Source: Bryobacteraceae bacterium (GTDB lineage Bacteria; Acidobacteriota; Terriglobia; Bryobacterales; Bryobacteraceae). Taken from it: a stretch of DNA of 64,000 nucleotides. Positions 10,401 through 19,700 of the stretch are shown piece by piece. The notes under the pieces were generated by a model. The model was not told the origin of the DNA. It ran no database searches and saw nothing but the letters and a program-made list of their open reading frames with translations. The stretch spans positions 62,001-126,000 of the forward strand of contig CANGYQ010000008.1 in NCBI GenBank assembly GCA_947458745.1, given 5' to 3'. Each line of letters starts with the position of its first letter. Within the stretch, counting starts at the first letter, position 1. Made by a program: the position numbers and the translations under genes.

Positions 10401-10547
10401 GACGGTGACCGTCGGAGCCGTGATGTCCGGCAGCACATCCAGCGGAACATCCGGAATGGAGGCCACGCCCCACACCAGAAACGCAATGGCCAGCGCAATC
10501 ACCACCGGCCGGTACTCAAGCGAGAAGCGGATCAGACGGTCAAGCAT
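7410..10547 (-). CDS. Heavy-metal-type RND efflux pump, inner-membrane subunit
   Basis: A 1045-residue proton-driven RND transporter of the CzcA/CusA type, the inner-membrane part of a tripartite metal exporter. The start at 10547 gives MLDRLIRFSLEYRPVV, the standard RND amino terminus, and lies one base after the stop of the adaptor gene. Family signs: first transmembrane helix at about 12-30, periplasmic porter domains after it, the helix-4 segment GELVDDAIIDVENVVRRL, and a second transmembrane block near the C terminus. CzcA has Asp-Asp-Glu in helix 4; here only the second Asp and the Glu align, closer to CusA. Substrate (Cu/Ag or Zn/Co/Ni) is therefore left open. Last gene of a four-gene operon. 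Confidence 0.9.
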   Translation of the reverse strand: MLDRLIRFSLEYRPVVIALAIAFLVWGVASIPDVPLDVLPDITAPTVTVICEARGMSPTELESQVTFPIEASVNGAPGVRRVRSVTAVGFAVIYVEFEWGEDVFRARQTVTEKLALVTASFPPNVSRPLLAPVSSVMGEIQFISLQSSAHSPVDLRSFADNLLRRRLLSVTGVSQVITMGGGRKQYEVRVDPRKLGRYGLTMDQVERTLAEASRNASAGFRVEGSTEYLIQTWGRASTMEEIESISLGASGTAPIRVRDVATVAIGEALKRGDASHSGEPAILIGILKQPGANTLRLTDSVATVLDDLERTLPKGMKIDRNIFRQADFIERSLENLRNALRDGSVLVVLVVLVFLMNGRAVAITLLALPLSVVAAVLAMKFTGQTINSMSLGGLAIAIGELVDDAIIDVENVVRRLRENALRPEGERMAVLELVYRASSEIRGSVVFATMIVGVVFIPLFALDSVEGRLLRPLAFAYLIALAASLVVALTVTPALCSILLPKAKSILSGHEPWLVRHIKRAYRPLVNWSINHPRVIAVMVVLIVGVAGSSFTRMGRAFLPEFNEGALTVGSVTLPGTSLEEANHLGNSIERMLLSVPEVVSTGRRSGRAELDEHGAGVEASEIDVRLALKERPKEEVLEEVRRKLKLIPGTNFDVGQPISHRIDHMLSGTRSNVAVKIFGDDLVELRELARQIEATMRNVEGVVDLGTEQQMDVPSLLIRPRPDVAARFGLAPGHIAATVETALLGSEVSRVYEGQVSFPLVLRYEKDGSLSDLERVRQTLIETSGGSRVALSTLADIRDDLGPNFISREGVQRRIVVHCNIAGRDMRSTVDEVRARVLETVKLPEGYRVEYGGQFESEERASRRLLLMGGGVIIGILIILGVAFGSYAEALLIMINLPLALVGGVIGVFVSGGVLSLASIVGFITLLGIATRNGIMMVAHIRHLREQDGVTDLRTAVERGALERVSPILMTALAAGLALIPIALGVGKPGSEIQAPMAMVILFGLATSTALNMVVVPSFYFWFEQRKAAREAGQGTPEVLLSEV

Positions 10548-10548
10548 C

Positions 10549-11991
10549 TTAGTGGACGTGCCCTTCTTCCGGAATGCCGCCGCCCAAGCTGGCCAGGCGC
10601 ACCAGATACGCCCCGCGCACCACCACGCGTTCCCCGTCCGCCAGCCCTTGCCGGATCTCCACCAAGCCGCCGCCACGCAGGCCCGTCGTGACCACTCGCC
10701 GCTCAAACAGCTCGCCCGACTTCTGCAGATAGACGGCCTGCGTCGCGCCTTCTTCCACCACCGCCGCCTCCGGCAGCGCCACCGCACCGGTGGAGCCGGG
10801 CAGCGCAATCCGCATCGACAGCAACTGGTTGATCGCCAGCTGTCGGTCCGGATTGGCCACTTCCCAGATCACCGGAATCGTCCGCGTCGCCGGGTCCACC
10901 ATCCGGCCAATCGACACCAGGCGCCCCGGGCGGATAGTGCGCCCCTCGCCCATCTCTAAACTGGCCACGCCCAAGCTCTTCAGCTTCGCCAGCGCCGACT
11001 CCGGCACCTGGGCCACGGCATAAACCGTCGTGACATCCATCAACCGGAACAGTGTCGCCCCCGCATCTACATTTGATCCGCTCGGCACCGTGATCTCGGT
11101 CAGCAACCCTTCAATCGGGGCCCGCACCAGGAAACGCTTCAACCCCACTTCCGCCCCCGCCGCTTCCCGCGAAGCCTCCAACTGCTTCAAACGAAGCTCG
11201 GCCGTCCGCAAGCGGGCGGCAGCATTGGTCTCCACCGTGCGCGCCTCTTCCAACCGCCGCGCCGGAGCGGCACCTGCTTCCACCAACCGCTCCGCCCGTT
11301 CGCGATCCCGCCGCGCGTAGCTCAACGCCGTCTTGGCCTCCGCCTCCGCCAGCTCCAGCGACGGCAAGTCCGCCACCGTATTGGCGGGCGGCAGTACGCC
11401 CGCCAGCGGCGTATCGCGTGCCACCAGCGTGCCAATCGCCGGTACGCTCTGGAACACCAGCCGCCCTGCCAGCGGAGCCGTCACCTCTGCCACGCCTCCC
11501 TGCCGCACCCGGATCTCCGCCGGAACGCGCAGCTCCTGCTGAATGTTGTGTTGCTCCGCGGACCCGGTGGTCATGTCCAGCACCCACTGCTGTTCCTTGG
11601 TCAGCCGGATGCCGGCCTTATCGGTTTGACCATCACCGGACAGCAGAAACACCACTGGCTGCTTGTCGATCGTGCAACGCACCGCCTTGCCTTCCGGCGA
11701 ATCCACCGTGTAGATGCCCGGGTTGCCGGGCTTGGCGGGCAATTGCTTTTCGCCGATGATCAGGACGCACTCGGCGTCGGCAATCGGCCGGAACTTGCTG
11801 GTCCGGCTCAGATGCAGCGCCCAGCGGTTCTCGCTCTGTTCCGCGTAGAGCTCGTAGTCGCCCTTCCACACGGTCCAGGCATGCGTATCGGAATGCTCAT
11901 GGTCATGATCATGCGCGGCACCGGCCTCGGGGGCAGGCTTCTGACACGCCACGCCCGCTAGCATCAATCCACAGATCAGAACTTTTCTCAC
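10549..11991 (-). CDS. RND efflux periplasmic adaptor lipoprotein, His-rich
   Basis: A 480-residue membrane-fusion (HlyD/CzcB/CusB-like) protein linking the inner-membrane pump to the outer-membrane factor. A GTG start at 11989-11991 overlaps the stop of the upstream gene (GTGA). Residues 1-16 are a lipoprotein signal with a lipobox LAGVAC (Cys16), so the mature protein is lipid-anchored. Residues 27-37 are a metal-binding tract with alternating His (HDHDHEHSDTH). A small N-terminal domain (about 40-135) precedes the barrel-sandwich and a helical hairpin at roughly 210-275, then the beta-barrel and membrane-proximal domains. His-rich amino ends are common in cation-efflux adaptors and support Zn, Co, Ni or Cu export. 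Confidence 0.9.
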   Translation of the reverse strand: MRKVLICGLMLAGVACQKPAPEAGAAHDHDHEHSDTHAWTVWKGDYELYAEQSENRWALHLSRTSKFRPIADAECVLIIGEKQLPAKPGNPGIYTVDSPEGKAVRCTIDKQPVVFLLSGDGQTDKAGIRLTKEQQWVLDMTTGSAEQHNIQQELRVPAEIRVRQGGVAEVTAPLAGRLVFQSVPAIGTLVARDTPLAGVLPPANTVADLPSLELAEAEAKTALSYARRDRERAERLVEAGAAPARRLEEARTVETNAAARLRTAELRLKQLEASREAAGAEVGLKRFLVRAPIEGLLTEITVPSGSNVDAGATLFRLMDVTTVYAVAQVPESALAKLKSLGVASLEMGEGRTIRPGRLVSIGRMVDPATRTIPVIWEVANPDRQLAINQLLSMRIALPGSTGAVALPEAAVVEEGATQAVYLQKSGELFERRVVTTGLRGGGLVEIRQGLADGERVVVRGAYLVRLASLGGGIPEEGHVH

Positions 11992-13244
11992 GGCTGCACC
12001 TCCGCGCCCACGACGCGATCAATCTCAATCCGAGCTTCCTTGACCGCGGCTTCCAGATCCACCAGCCGCAGCAACGCCTGCCGCTCCACGCGAATGGCGT
12101 CGAGCAGCTCCAGAATCCCCAACTCGCCTTCCTGATACGCCACGCGCGCAATCCGCAACAGCTCGCCCCCGGCCTGCTGCTGCTCCGCCCGGTAAGCGTC
12201 CAGCGCCGCGCGCCGGATCTGCCAGGATTCCACCGCACCCGCCACCTCCGCCCTGATCCGCTGCGACACCAACTGCCGCTGCGAGATCGCGGCCCGCTGT
12301 TCGGCCGTGAATCGGGCCACCTCAAACTGGCCTTTGTTGAAGGTGGGCAGCGCAACGTTTAAGCCAACCACGAAGCTGGTGTCGTTGATGTTCCTGAAGT
12401 TCGGCTGATTCGGGAGTGTACCCAGGTACGTAGCGGGCGCAGTCCCCACATTGGCCCGCTTCATCCCCGCGCTCAGCGTCGGCTCGGGCAGCCGCAGCTT
12501 GTAGGCCGCCTGCTCCTCCAGCTTGAACGCCGCCACCGTGCGATCGAGCACCCGCAACTCGGCGCGCGCCATCATCGCCTGAGCCGCCACCGCCTCCGCG
12601 TCCAGTTTGGCCGTCGCATCTTCCAGCTTGCCCGCCGCGCGACCCACCAGCGGCGTGGGGAGAAATGCATTCACCTGCGCCCGCAACTGCGCCACCTGCG
12701 CTTCGGCCAACCGCAGATCCGCGTGCAACTGCACCATCTCGCGATCGGCGCGGAGCCGGTCATAGCGGCTGCCTTCGCCTTCTTTCTCGCGCACGCGGAG
12801 AATCTTGGCCACGTCTTCCAGCGTCTGGATGGTCAGCGCAATACTAGCCTGCCGCTGCTGACCGGCCAGCAGCTGATAGAACGCCAGGCGCAACGTCGAG
12901 CGCGCATCCCACAGCGCCAACTCCCGGCCCGCGCCCGCCACTTCGGTGGCCGCGCGGCCCGCTTCCCGCAGCAGCCGCAAGCGGCCCGTGATCGGCAAGG
13001 CCTGCTCCAGTTGGAGGAACTCGGTATAGCCCGCGCCTTCCCGGCTCCAGTTGATCGACGGATTGGCGACCAGTGCTCGCCCCCGCCCTTGCGCCTCAAT
13101 GGCCGCCATCCGCGCGTCCAGCGACGCACCTAGCGAACTGCGCGAGAACGTCTCCAGCACGCGCGCCTCCGTCCATTCCGGTGCGCTCACATCCTGTGCC
13201 AGGGCTGAAATACCAAACCCGCACAGACAAAGAAACCATCGCAT
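11988..13244 (-). CDS. TolC/CzcC-like outer-membrane efflux factor
   Basis: A 418-residue outer-membrane channel of the OEP (TolC) family. The start at 13244 is preferred over the in-frame ATG 36 bases upstream because AGGAG lies about six bases before it and it begins the signal peptide (MRWFLCLCGFGISALA). Two long helical repeats with heptad-like Ala/Leu/Arg pattern follow, including the segment LEQALPITGRLRLLREAG near the first repeat that is typical of metal-efflux CzcC proteins. Its stop overlaps the adaptor start by four bases, so the two are translationally coupled. It completes the tripartite pump. Confidence 0.88.
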   Translation of the reverse strand: MRWFLCLCGFGISALAQDVSAPEWTEARVLETFSRSSLGASLDARMAAIEAQGRGRALVANPSINWSREGAGYTEFLQLEQALPITGRLRLLREAGRAATEVAGAGRELALWDARSTLRLAFYQLLAGQQRQASIALTIQTLEDVAKILRVREKEGEGSRYDRLRADREMVQLHADLRLAEAQVAQLRAQVNAFLPTPLVGRAAGKLEDATAKLDAEAVAAQAMMARAELRVLDRTVAAFKLEEQAAYKLRLPEPTLSAGMKRANVGTAPATYLGTLPNQPNFRNINDTSFVVGLNVALPTFNKGQFEVARFTAEQRAAISQRQLVSQRIRAEVAGAVESWQIRRAALDAYRAEQQQAGGELLRIARVAYQEGELGILELLDAIRVERQALLRLVDLEAAVKEARIEIDRVVGAEVQP

Positions 13245-13315
13245 GAGGTCTCCTGCTTCCTGAAACGAAAATTGATCCATTAGCCGCGCGGTGCGCGAAA
13301 GAGGGGATGGGAAAA

Positions 13316-13669
13316 CTAGACGGGAGGGGCACGCGGGGGTAGCTCACGCAACCGTGGTGGTCCGTGAAACTGCTCCGCTGCGGGAACAAAAACGCCGCCC
13401 GCCGCATTCGCCTGCGGAGCCACCGAATCGGCCGCCAGCATCGGCATCGCAAACTGCAACTGCGTTTGCGGAGTCGCGCCCCAATCCAGGTAGATCGCCG
13501 GTTCGTCCTGCGGCGCGGTTAGGCTAGCCGATTCAGACCCGCTGGCATGCAAATGGAAGAATGAATCCACCGGGTGAGAGTGCCCACCGGCGTGCATGTG
13601 CGAAAAAGGTGCCTGGAGAAATCCAAGCGCCAAAACCACCAACGCGACGATGCTCGTGAGGGTCTGCAA
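13316..13669 (-). CDS. Small secreted His-rich protein, unknown function, head of efflux operon
   Basis: A 117-residue protein with a hydrophobic N-terminal signal (about residues 1-20) followed at once by a His-rich segment, HMHAGGHSHP and later FFHLH, then a low-complexity Ala/Pro-rich tail. I do not recognise the family. The start is a TTG at 13669 with a weak ribosome binding site; the next ATG would remove the signal peptide. It is the first gene of the leftward efflux operon, 71 bases before the outer-membrane-factor start. Position and His content suggest a periplasmic metal-binding accessory, comparable in role (not in sequence) to CusF or CzcE; this is inference. Confidence 0.6.
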   Translation of the reverse strand: MQTLTSIVALVVLALGFLQAPFSHMHAGGHSHPVDSFFHLHASGSESASLTAPQDEPAIYLDWGATPQTQLQFAMPMLAADSVAPQANAAGGVFVPAAEQFHGPPRLRELPPRAPPV

Positions 13670-13833
13670 GCCGTTCTACTTGTACTGTAACCGATCGATG
13701 CCCAAGCCGCGCTTCCCGGCAGAAAATAATTGCCTTACCGTCCTTCAGGCGCTGTAACCAATTTCCGCTTGCCCCCACGGGCAATTCATTCGACACTGTA
13801 GGTTCAGCGACCAAATTTGACGATACGAGGAGT
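13670..13833. promoter_or_regulatory. Divergent control region between efflux operon and speA
   Basis: 164 bases lie between the divergent starts. For speA a possible promoter is TTGCCT at 13730-13735 and TGTAAC at 13753-13758 with a 17-base spacer. The octamer CTGTAACC occurs twice, at 13685-13692 and 13752-13759, the second overlapping that -10 box. A 6-base hairpin (TTGCCC/GGGCAA) lies at 13769-13784 in the presumed speA leader. I read these as candidate regulator sites only. Confidence 0.35.
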
Positions 13834-15789
13834 GTGCCTGAATTGAGCCTGAAGGTTGAAGCGACAAGCGTTTCCTGGGAGCCAGCGGACCGCTGGACCA
13901 CCACCGATGCCTCTGAGATGTACGACGTCACGCGGTGGGGCAAAGGCTACTTCTCCGTCGGCGAAAACGGCCACCTCTATGTCCATCCCGGTAAAGACCC
14001 GGCTCGCCAGATCGATCTGAAAGACCTGATTGATTCGCTGGTCGCCCGCGGCATCCAGCCGCCCATACTGCTCCGCTTCGGCGAGATCATCAAGCAACGC
14101 CTCTCGGAAATCCATGGTGCCTTCGATTTGGCCATCCGCGATCACGGCTACAAAGGCGGCTACCGCTGCGTGTTCCCCATCAAGGTGAACCAGCAACGCC
14201 ACGTCGTCGAAGAGGTTTACCAGTACGGCCGCCCGTACCACTTTGGCCTGGAAGCGGGCTCGAAGCCGGAACTGCTGGCCGTGCTGGGCATCGCCGACAA
14301 CGAAACGCCCATCGTCTGCAACGGCTTCAAAGACGACGAATACATCGAGATGTTGATGCTGGCCCGCAAAATCGGCCGCGACATCACGCCGATCATCGAA
14401 AAGTTTACGGAGCTCGATCTCATCCTGAAGTATGCCGAACGCGTCGGCGTCAAGCCCAAGATCGGCGTCCGCATCAAGCTGGCCAGCCGCGGCAGCGGCC
14501 GCTGGAAGTCTTCTGGTGGCTACCGGTCTAAGTTTGGCCTGACCGTCAGCGAAGCCCTGGCCGTGCTGGCGCGCTTGAAAGAACTGGGCATGTCCGACTG
14601 TCTGAAGCTGCTCCACTTCCACCTGGGCAGCCAGATCACCAACATCCGCCAGATCAAGGGTGCGGTAACAGAAGCCGCGCGCGTCTACACGGAACTACAC
14701 AAGGCCGGAGCTGGCCTGGAGTTCATGGACGTCGGCGGTGGTTTGGGCATCGATTACGACGGCAGCCAGACCGACTTTGAATCCAGCGTCAACTACACGC
14801 TGGAAGAATACGCCAACGACATCGTCTTCCACATCCAGAACATCTGCGACGAAGCCGAGGTCCCGCACCCCACCATCATCACCGAGAGCGGCCGCGCCGT
14901 CGCCGCCTACCATTCGATGCTGATCTTCAACGTTCTTGGTGTCAGTGGCTTCGGCGATGAGCCCAGCCAGGAGAGCCTGGCCGATGACGCCGAGCAACCG
15001 CTGATCGACTTAAACGACACCTACAAGTCACTCACCAAACGCAACATGCTGGAATCGTTCCACGACGCCCAGCAGGCGCTCGATTCCTCGCTCAACCTGT
15101 TCTCCCTGGGCTACATGTCGCTCGCCCAGCGCAGCGCGGCCGAGACGCTCTATTGGGCCATCTGCCGCAAGGTGCTGAAGATGGCCAAGGAAGTGGATGT
15201 CTTCCCGGAGGAACTGGAAGGCTTGGACAGCATGCTGTCCGATACTTACTTCTGTAACTTCTCGTTGTTCCAGTCGATGCCCGATAGCTGGGCGGTGAAG
15301 CAGCTGTTCCCCATCATGCCCATCCACCGGCTGAACGAGCGGCCCACGCGCGCCGCCGTACTGGGCGACATTTCCTGCGATTCCGACGGCAAAGTGGACA
15401 TGTTTATCGACCGGCGCGACGTAAAGAAGACGTTGCCGCTGCATCCGTTCAATAACGAGTCTTACTATTTGGGCGCGTTCCTGGTTGGCGCGTATCAGGA
15501 GATTCTGGGCGACCTCCACAACCTGTTCGGCGATACCAACGCCGTGCACGTCTCGTTGAACGCCGCCGGCGAAGTGGTGCTTGACGCCGTCATTCCGGGC
15601 GACACGGTGCGCGAAGTGCTGGACTACGTCCAGTTCTCCACCAAGACGCTGACCGAGCAGTTCCGGCAGGATGTAGAGACCGCGGTTCGCGAAGGCCGCA
15701 TTGGTCTCGAAGAATCCGGCCGCTTGCGCCGTTACTACGAGGAAGGTCTGCACGGCTATACCTACCTCGAAGACGTGCACGAACGGTAA
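13834..15789 (+). CDS. speA: Biosynthetic arginine decarboxylase
   Basis: A 651-residue PLP enzyme converting arginine to agmatine, the first step of the agmatine route to putrescine. It shows the speA layout: N-terminal YDVTRWGKGYFSV segment, the PLP-binding lysine in FPIKVNQ (K117), the glycine-rich phosphate loop DVGGGLGIDYDGS, and near the C terminus the active-site Cys in ISCDSDGK. Length matches the family (about 630-660). The frame opens at a GTG at 13834, but GAGGAG at 13827-13832 is only one base away; the in-frame TTG at 13843, ten bases from it, may be the true start. It is followed after nine bases by trmJ, so the two probably share a transcript. Confidence 0.93.
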   Translation: MPELSLKVEATSVSWEPADRWTTTDASEMYDVTRWGKGYFSVGENGHLYVHPGKDPARQIDLKDLIDSLVARGIQPPILLRFGEIIKQRLSEIHGAFDLAIRDHGYKGGYRCVFPIKVNQQRHVVEEVYQYGRPYHFGLEAGSKPELLAVLGIADNETPIVCNGFKDDEYIEMLMLARKIGRDITPIIEKFTELDLILKYAERVGVKPKIGVRIKLASRGSGRWKSSGGYRSKFGLTVSEALAVLARLKELGMSDCLKLLHFHLGSQITNIRQIKGAVTEAARVYTELHKAGAGLEFMDVGGGLGIDYDGSQTDFESSVNYTLEEYANDIVFHIQNICDEAEVPHPTIITESGRAVAAYHSMLIFNVLGVSGFGDEPSQESLADDAEQPLIDLNDTYKSLTKRNMLESFHDAQQALDSSLNLFSLGYMSLAQRSAAETLYWAICRKVLKMAKEVDVFPEELEGLDSMLSDTYFCNFSLFQSMPDSWAVKQLFPIMPIHRLNERPTRAAVLGDISCDSDGKVDMFIDRRDVKKTLPLHPFNNESYYLGAFLVGAYQEILGDLHNLFGDTNAVHVSLNAAGEVVLDAVIPGDTVREVLDYVQFSTKTLTEQFRQDVETAVREGRIGLEESGRLRRYYEEGLHGYTYLEDVHER

Positions 15790-15798
15790 TCTGGAGAC

Positions 15799-16548
15799 TT
15801 GGCCTCCAGCGATTCAACCGTTCCGTTAGACAACCAAACCCCGGGCCGGCCACCCGTATCGGTGGTGCTGGTATCCCCGCGCAACCCGCTGAACATCGGC
15901 GCGGCGGCGCGGGCCATGTCGAACTTCGGCTTCTTCGATCTGCGCCTGTTTGAAGCCTACCGGCCCTCGCTCGAAGAGGCCCGCAGCGCCGTCGGAGCCT
16001 CCAGCGTCATCGCCCAAGCGCGTGAGTTTCCCTCGCTCGCCGAAGCCATCGCCGACGCGACGCTGGTCGTGGGCACTCACAGCCTGGGGCCTCGCGTACT
16101 GCAACACCGGATGCTCCGGCTGGAGCAGGCCGCGCCGGAGATCCGGGCCCACTCCGGACCCGTCGCCCTACTGTTCGGCAGCGAAAAGCACGGCCTGGGC
16201 AACGACCACTTGAGCTACTGCGACCTGCTGGTCCACATCCCCACCCGAGCCGAGCATGACTCGATGAACCTGGGCCAAGCGGTCGCGGTCACGCTCTACG
16301 AACTGATCCGCAACGACGCCCCCATCGCCCCGCAGGAGCAACCGCGGGCCACGCAGGAGCAACTCACGCTGTTCGAAGAGCGACTGCTGACGGTGCTGGA
16401 AGAATCGGGCTACGCCCGCACGCCCTCCACGGAAGAGAAAGTCCGCCGCCTGATCCGCCGCCTGGACCTCGCACCCCACGACGTCACCGTCTGGCAAGGC
16501 ATGCTGCGGCAGATCCTGTGGAAAGTGCGCGGCGGCCGCGCGGAATGA
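15799..16548 (+). CDS. trmJ: tRNA/rRNA 2'-O-methyltransferase, TrmJ-like (SpoU family)
   Basis: A 249-residue SPOUT-fold methyltransferase using S-adenosylmethionine to methylate a ribose 2'-OH, in E. coli at position 32 of several tRNAs. All three SpoU motifs are present: NPLNIGAAARAMSNFG (about residues 29-44), ALLFGSEKHGLGN (about 119-131) and HDSMNLGQAVAVTLYEL (about 151-167). The C-terminal extension of about 80 residues with helical content matches TrmJ rather than the shorter TrmL. The start is a TTG nine bases after the speA stop, with GGAG just upstream. A tRNA-Glu gene follows, but that proximity may be chance. Substrate assignment rests on family membership. Confidence 0.88.
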   Translation: MASSDSTVPLDNQTPGRPPVSVVLVSPRNPLNIGAAARAMSNFGFFDLRLFEAYRPSLEEARSAVGASSVIAQAREFPSLAEAIADATLVVGTHSLGPRVLQHRMLRLEQAAPEIRAHSGPVALLFGSEKHGLGNDHLSYCDLLVHIPTRAEHDSMNLGQAVAVTLYELIRNDAPIAPQEQPRATQEQLTLFEERLLTVLEESGYARTPSTEEKVRRLIRRLDLAPHDVTVWQGMLRQILWKVRGGRAE

Positions 16549-16554
16549 CGGCGG

Positions 16555-16584
16555 TTGTTTCGCCCGGACCCGGAGTGTTATCCT
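16555..16584 (+). promoter_or_regulatory. Putative promoter of tRNA-Glu
   Basis: TTGTTT at 16555-16560 and TATCCT at 16579-16584, spaced 18 bases, with an extended -10 TG at 16576-16577. A transcript would start near 16591, nine bases before the tRNA, as expected for a tRNA gene. Confidence 0.5.
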
Positions 16585-16599
16585 TCCAGATGTAGCCGC

Positions 16600-16674
16600 G
16601 GCGCCATCGTCTAACGGTTAGGACAGAGCCCTCTCAAGGCTTAAATAGGGGTTCGATTCCCCTTGGCGCTACCA
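16600..16674 (+). tRNA. tRNA-Glu (anticodon CTC), CCA encoded
   Basis: A full cloverleaf can be folded: acceptor GGCGCCA (16600-16606) with TGGCGCT (16664-16670), anticodon stem GAGCC/GGCTT enclosing the loop CTCTCAA with anticodon CTC (reads GAG, Glu), and T arm with loop TTCGATT. The discriminator is A and the CCA end (16672-16674) is encoded. The D arm GTCTAACGGTTAGGAC is typical of tRNA-Glu. Confidence 0.95.
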
Positions 16675-16752
16675 TCCCCCATACCCTCATCGCAGTTGCC
16701 CCTCGTCGCCGTCGCTTTAGGCTCCGGATTAGCTGCTGATGGAAACAGGATG

Positions 16753-19700
16753 CTACCTCTCCACAAGGGAGTTGTCCGGGACTTCGTTGGCCGGGGTCAA
16801 GCTTTCGATCACTTCAAACAAGCGTTGAGATTGAATCGGCTTGGTCACAAAGCCGTTCATCCCGGCGGCGAGGCAGCGGTCTTCGTAACCCAGGACGGCA
16901 TGGGCGGTGAGCGCCACGATCGGCGTGTGGGAACCAAATCCGCTTCCCTGCTCGATTTGGCGAATCGAATGCGTGGCCTCAAAGCCATCCATCTCTGGCA
17001 TCTGAATATCCATCAGAATGATGTCGAAGTTTTGCTTCTTAAACCAAGCAAGTGCCTCGAGGCCATTTTCCGCTAACTCGATATGGTGCCCGGCCCTCTC
17101 CAGCAGACGCCGGGCGACCAACTGATTCACTTTGTTGTCTTCGGCCAGTAGAACGCGCAAGCTTCGGCCTGCTTTGGTCACTGCCGGCGCGGGGATCCGT
17201 GTGCTGGCCGATGCTCTGAGGCTGCGTTGGCCCAACACCTCGCGGATTGCTTCATGGAGTTCCTCCCGCCCGGTGGGCTTGGTCAGTTGGCGGCTGATGC
17301 CCAAACTCCGCTGCCGGTCCGACTCCAAGGATTGGCCCGCGGCGCTGACCATGATGACCTTGCTGTCGGCATAGGCAGGGATCTGGCGAAGCCGCTCCAC
17401 TAACTGGACTCCATCCATCTCCGGCATACGTGCATCCACCAACAGAAGCGGGAATGCCCCCACCCGCTCCATTTCCTGCAGCGCGGCTGCGGCGCTGGCT
17501 ACGGCCGTGGGCTTCATGTCCCATCGCTGGACCAACTCGGTCAACACCTGACGGCTGGTTGCATTGTCGTCGACAATCAACACCGCCAGGTCGCGCAGAT
17601 CTTGGCTGGAGGCGGCAGGCACCGGGCTTTCCACGGCCACCCCAAAGCGCATCTGGAAATGGAAGCGGCTGCCCTGCCCCACGGTACTTTCCAGCCAGAT
17701 GCGGCCACCGTGGAGTTCCACCAGCTTGCGGCAGATCGTCAGACCCAAACCGGTCCCACCAAAACGTCGCGCTGTCGATCCATCGACTTGCGTGAACGCC
17801 TCGAAAATCCTAGCCTGATTCTCGGGCGGAATACCAATGCCGGTATCGGCGACGGTGAACTGGATGACCTGCTGGTCCCCGGCGCGGGAGATGAGTTGGG
17901 CCGTAACGCTTACCTCTCCCTGGGCGGTGAACTTAATGGCATTGCCCACCAGATTGAGCAGCACTTGGTGCAGGCGCATCGAGTCGCCCACAACGGTGTC
18001 CGGCAGCCCATCCACGAGTCGGCAGTTCAGTTCCAGGCCCCTTTCGGCCGCGTTAACCGATAGAAGTTTCAGCGGCCGCTCCAAGCATTCCTGCAACTTG
18101 AAGGGAACGGCTTGAATGTCCAGTTTTCCGGCCTCGATTTTGGAGAAATCCAGAATGTCATTGATAATCGTCAACAGCGAGTCCGCCGAGGCGTGGATCA
18201 TCTCAAGGTAATCAACCTGCTCGTCCGTCATCTCCGTGCGGCCCAGCAGTTCCGACACCCCCAGAATACCGTTCAGTGGCGTCCGGATTTCGTGACTCAT
18301 GTTGGCCAGGAAATCACTTTTGGCGCGGTTGGCCGATTCAGCGGTTTCCTTGGCTTTCACCAGTGCGGTTTCGGCCCGCTTGCGCGCGGTAATGTCGAGA
18401 TACAACGCATATACACCGACGGTATCGCCGCCAATCCGGAGTGGGACGTGGTACAGCTCTACATCCACCATCGACCCGTCCTTGCGCTGCCGTTGCGAGA
18501 TCGCCCGCACCAGATTGCCTGCCCGCACTTGGTTGCGCAATGCCTCGGCTTCCGATTCCAGTTCCGCCGTCAGGATATGCTGTTCCAGCGGCGTGCCTCG
18601 GACCTCGGACCGCTTGCAGTCGAACAAGAGTTCGTAAGCCGGATTGCATTCCTGGATCACTCCGTCGCGGTCCGATACGGCGATTGCCAGTGGACTGTTG
18701 TCAGTCAGGGAGTTCAAGAACAACGTTCGTTCGGCAACGGCACGCTCCAACTCCCGCACCTGCCAACGTCGGCGGAAATGCCACTGGAGGCTCCAACTGA
18801 TGCCCACCATCAGCAGCGCAGACAGGCCGAAGAACCAAGGTGTCTGATAGAAGTGCGGCTGTATTCGGAAGGGAACACTCGCCTCAGTCGAGTTCCACAG
18901 ACCTTCCTCGTTCGCTGCTGACACCCGGAAGCGGTAATAGCCGGGAGCAATATTGGTGTAAAACGCCGCCCGGCGCGGGCCGGCCTCCACCCAGTCCTCT
19001 TCAAAGCCTTCCAATCGATAGCGGTAGCGGACCTTCTCCGGTGCCCGGTAGGTCAGCGCTGCATAGTGAAACTCCAGCCGCCCTGGTCCTGGTGCCACTT
19101 CCAGGGTGTAGCCTGCCCCGCCCAACTGGCCATCAATCAGCGCCCTTTCCACCAACACGGGAGGCTCCACGGAACGGCGGCTCAAACGGGCTGGGTCGAT
19201 GTGAGCTGCCCCACGCATCGTGGGAAACCAAAGCTCCCCGTCGCGTGCGATCCAGCCAGCCGGTTGGAATCCACCGTTACACTCCCGGCTCGCCATCCCC
19301 TCGTTTTCAGCGAACGATATGGTGGGAATGAACCGTAAGCGGCCGGCGGCAAAGTCTTGCAGCATCTGCCGATCCACCCGGAAGATGCCGCGGTTGGAGC
19401 TCATCCAGAATCGGCCGGCCGAGTCCTCCAGAATCGAGAAGATCGCATCATCCAGAAGGCCGTCACGCGCCCGGAACACATCAAAGTGGCCATTGTGTAA
19501 GCGATTGAGGCCACCCCCATTGGTCGCCACCCACAAATCGCCGGAGGCATCCTCGTGCATGGCAAACACCACACCATTGCTGAGCCCCTGCTCGATTCCG
19601 TAGCGCGTAAACTTGCCCTGCCGCAGACAAGCCAGCCCGCCACCACTGGTACCCACCCACAGACGGCCCTCCTTGCCCTCTTCGATGGAGATTACGAAGT

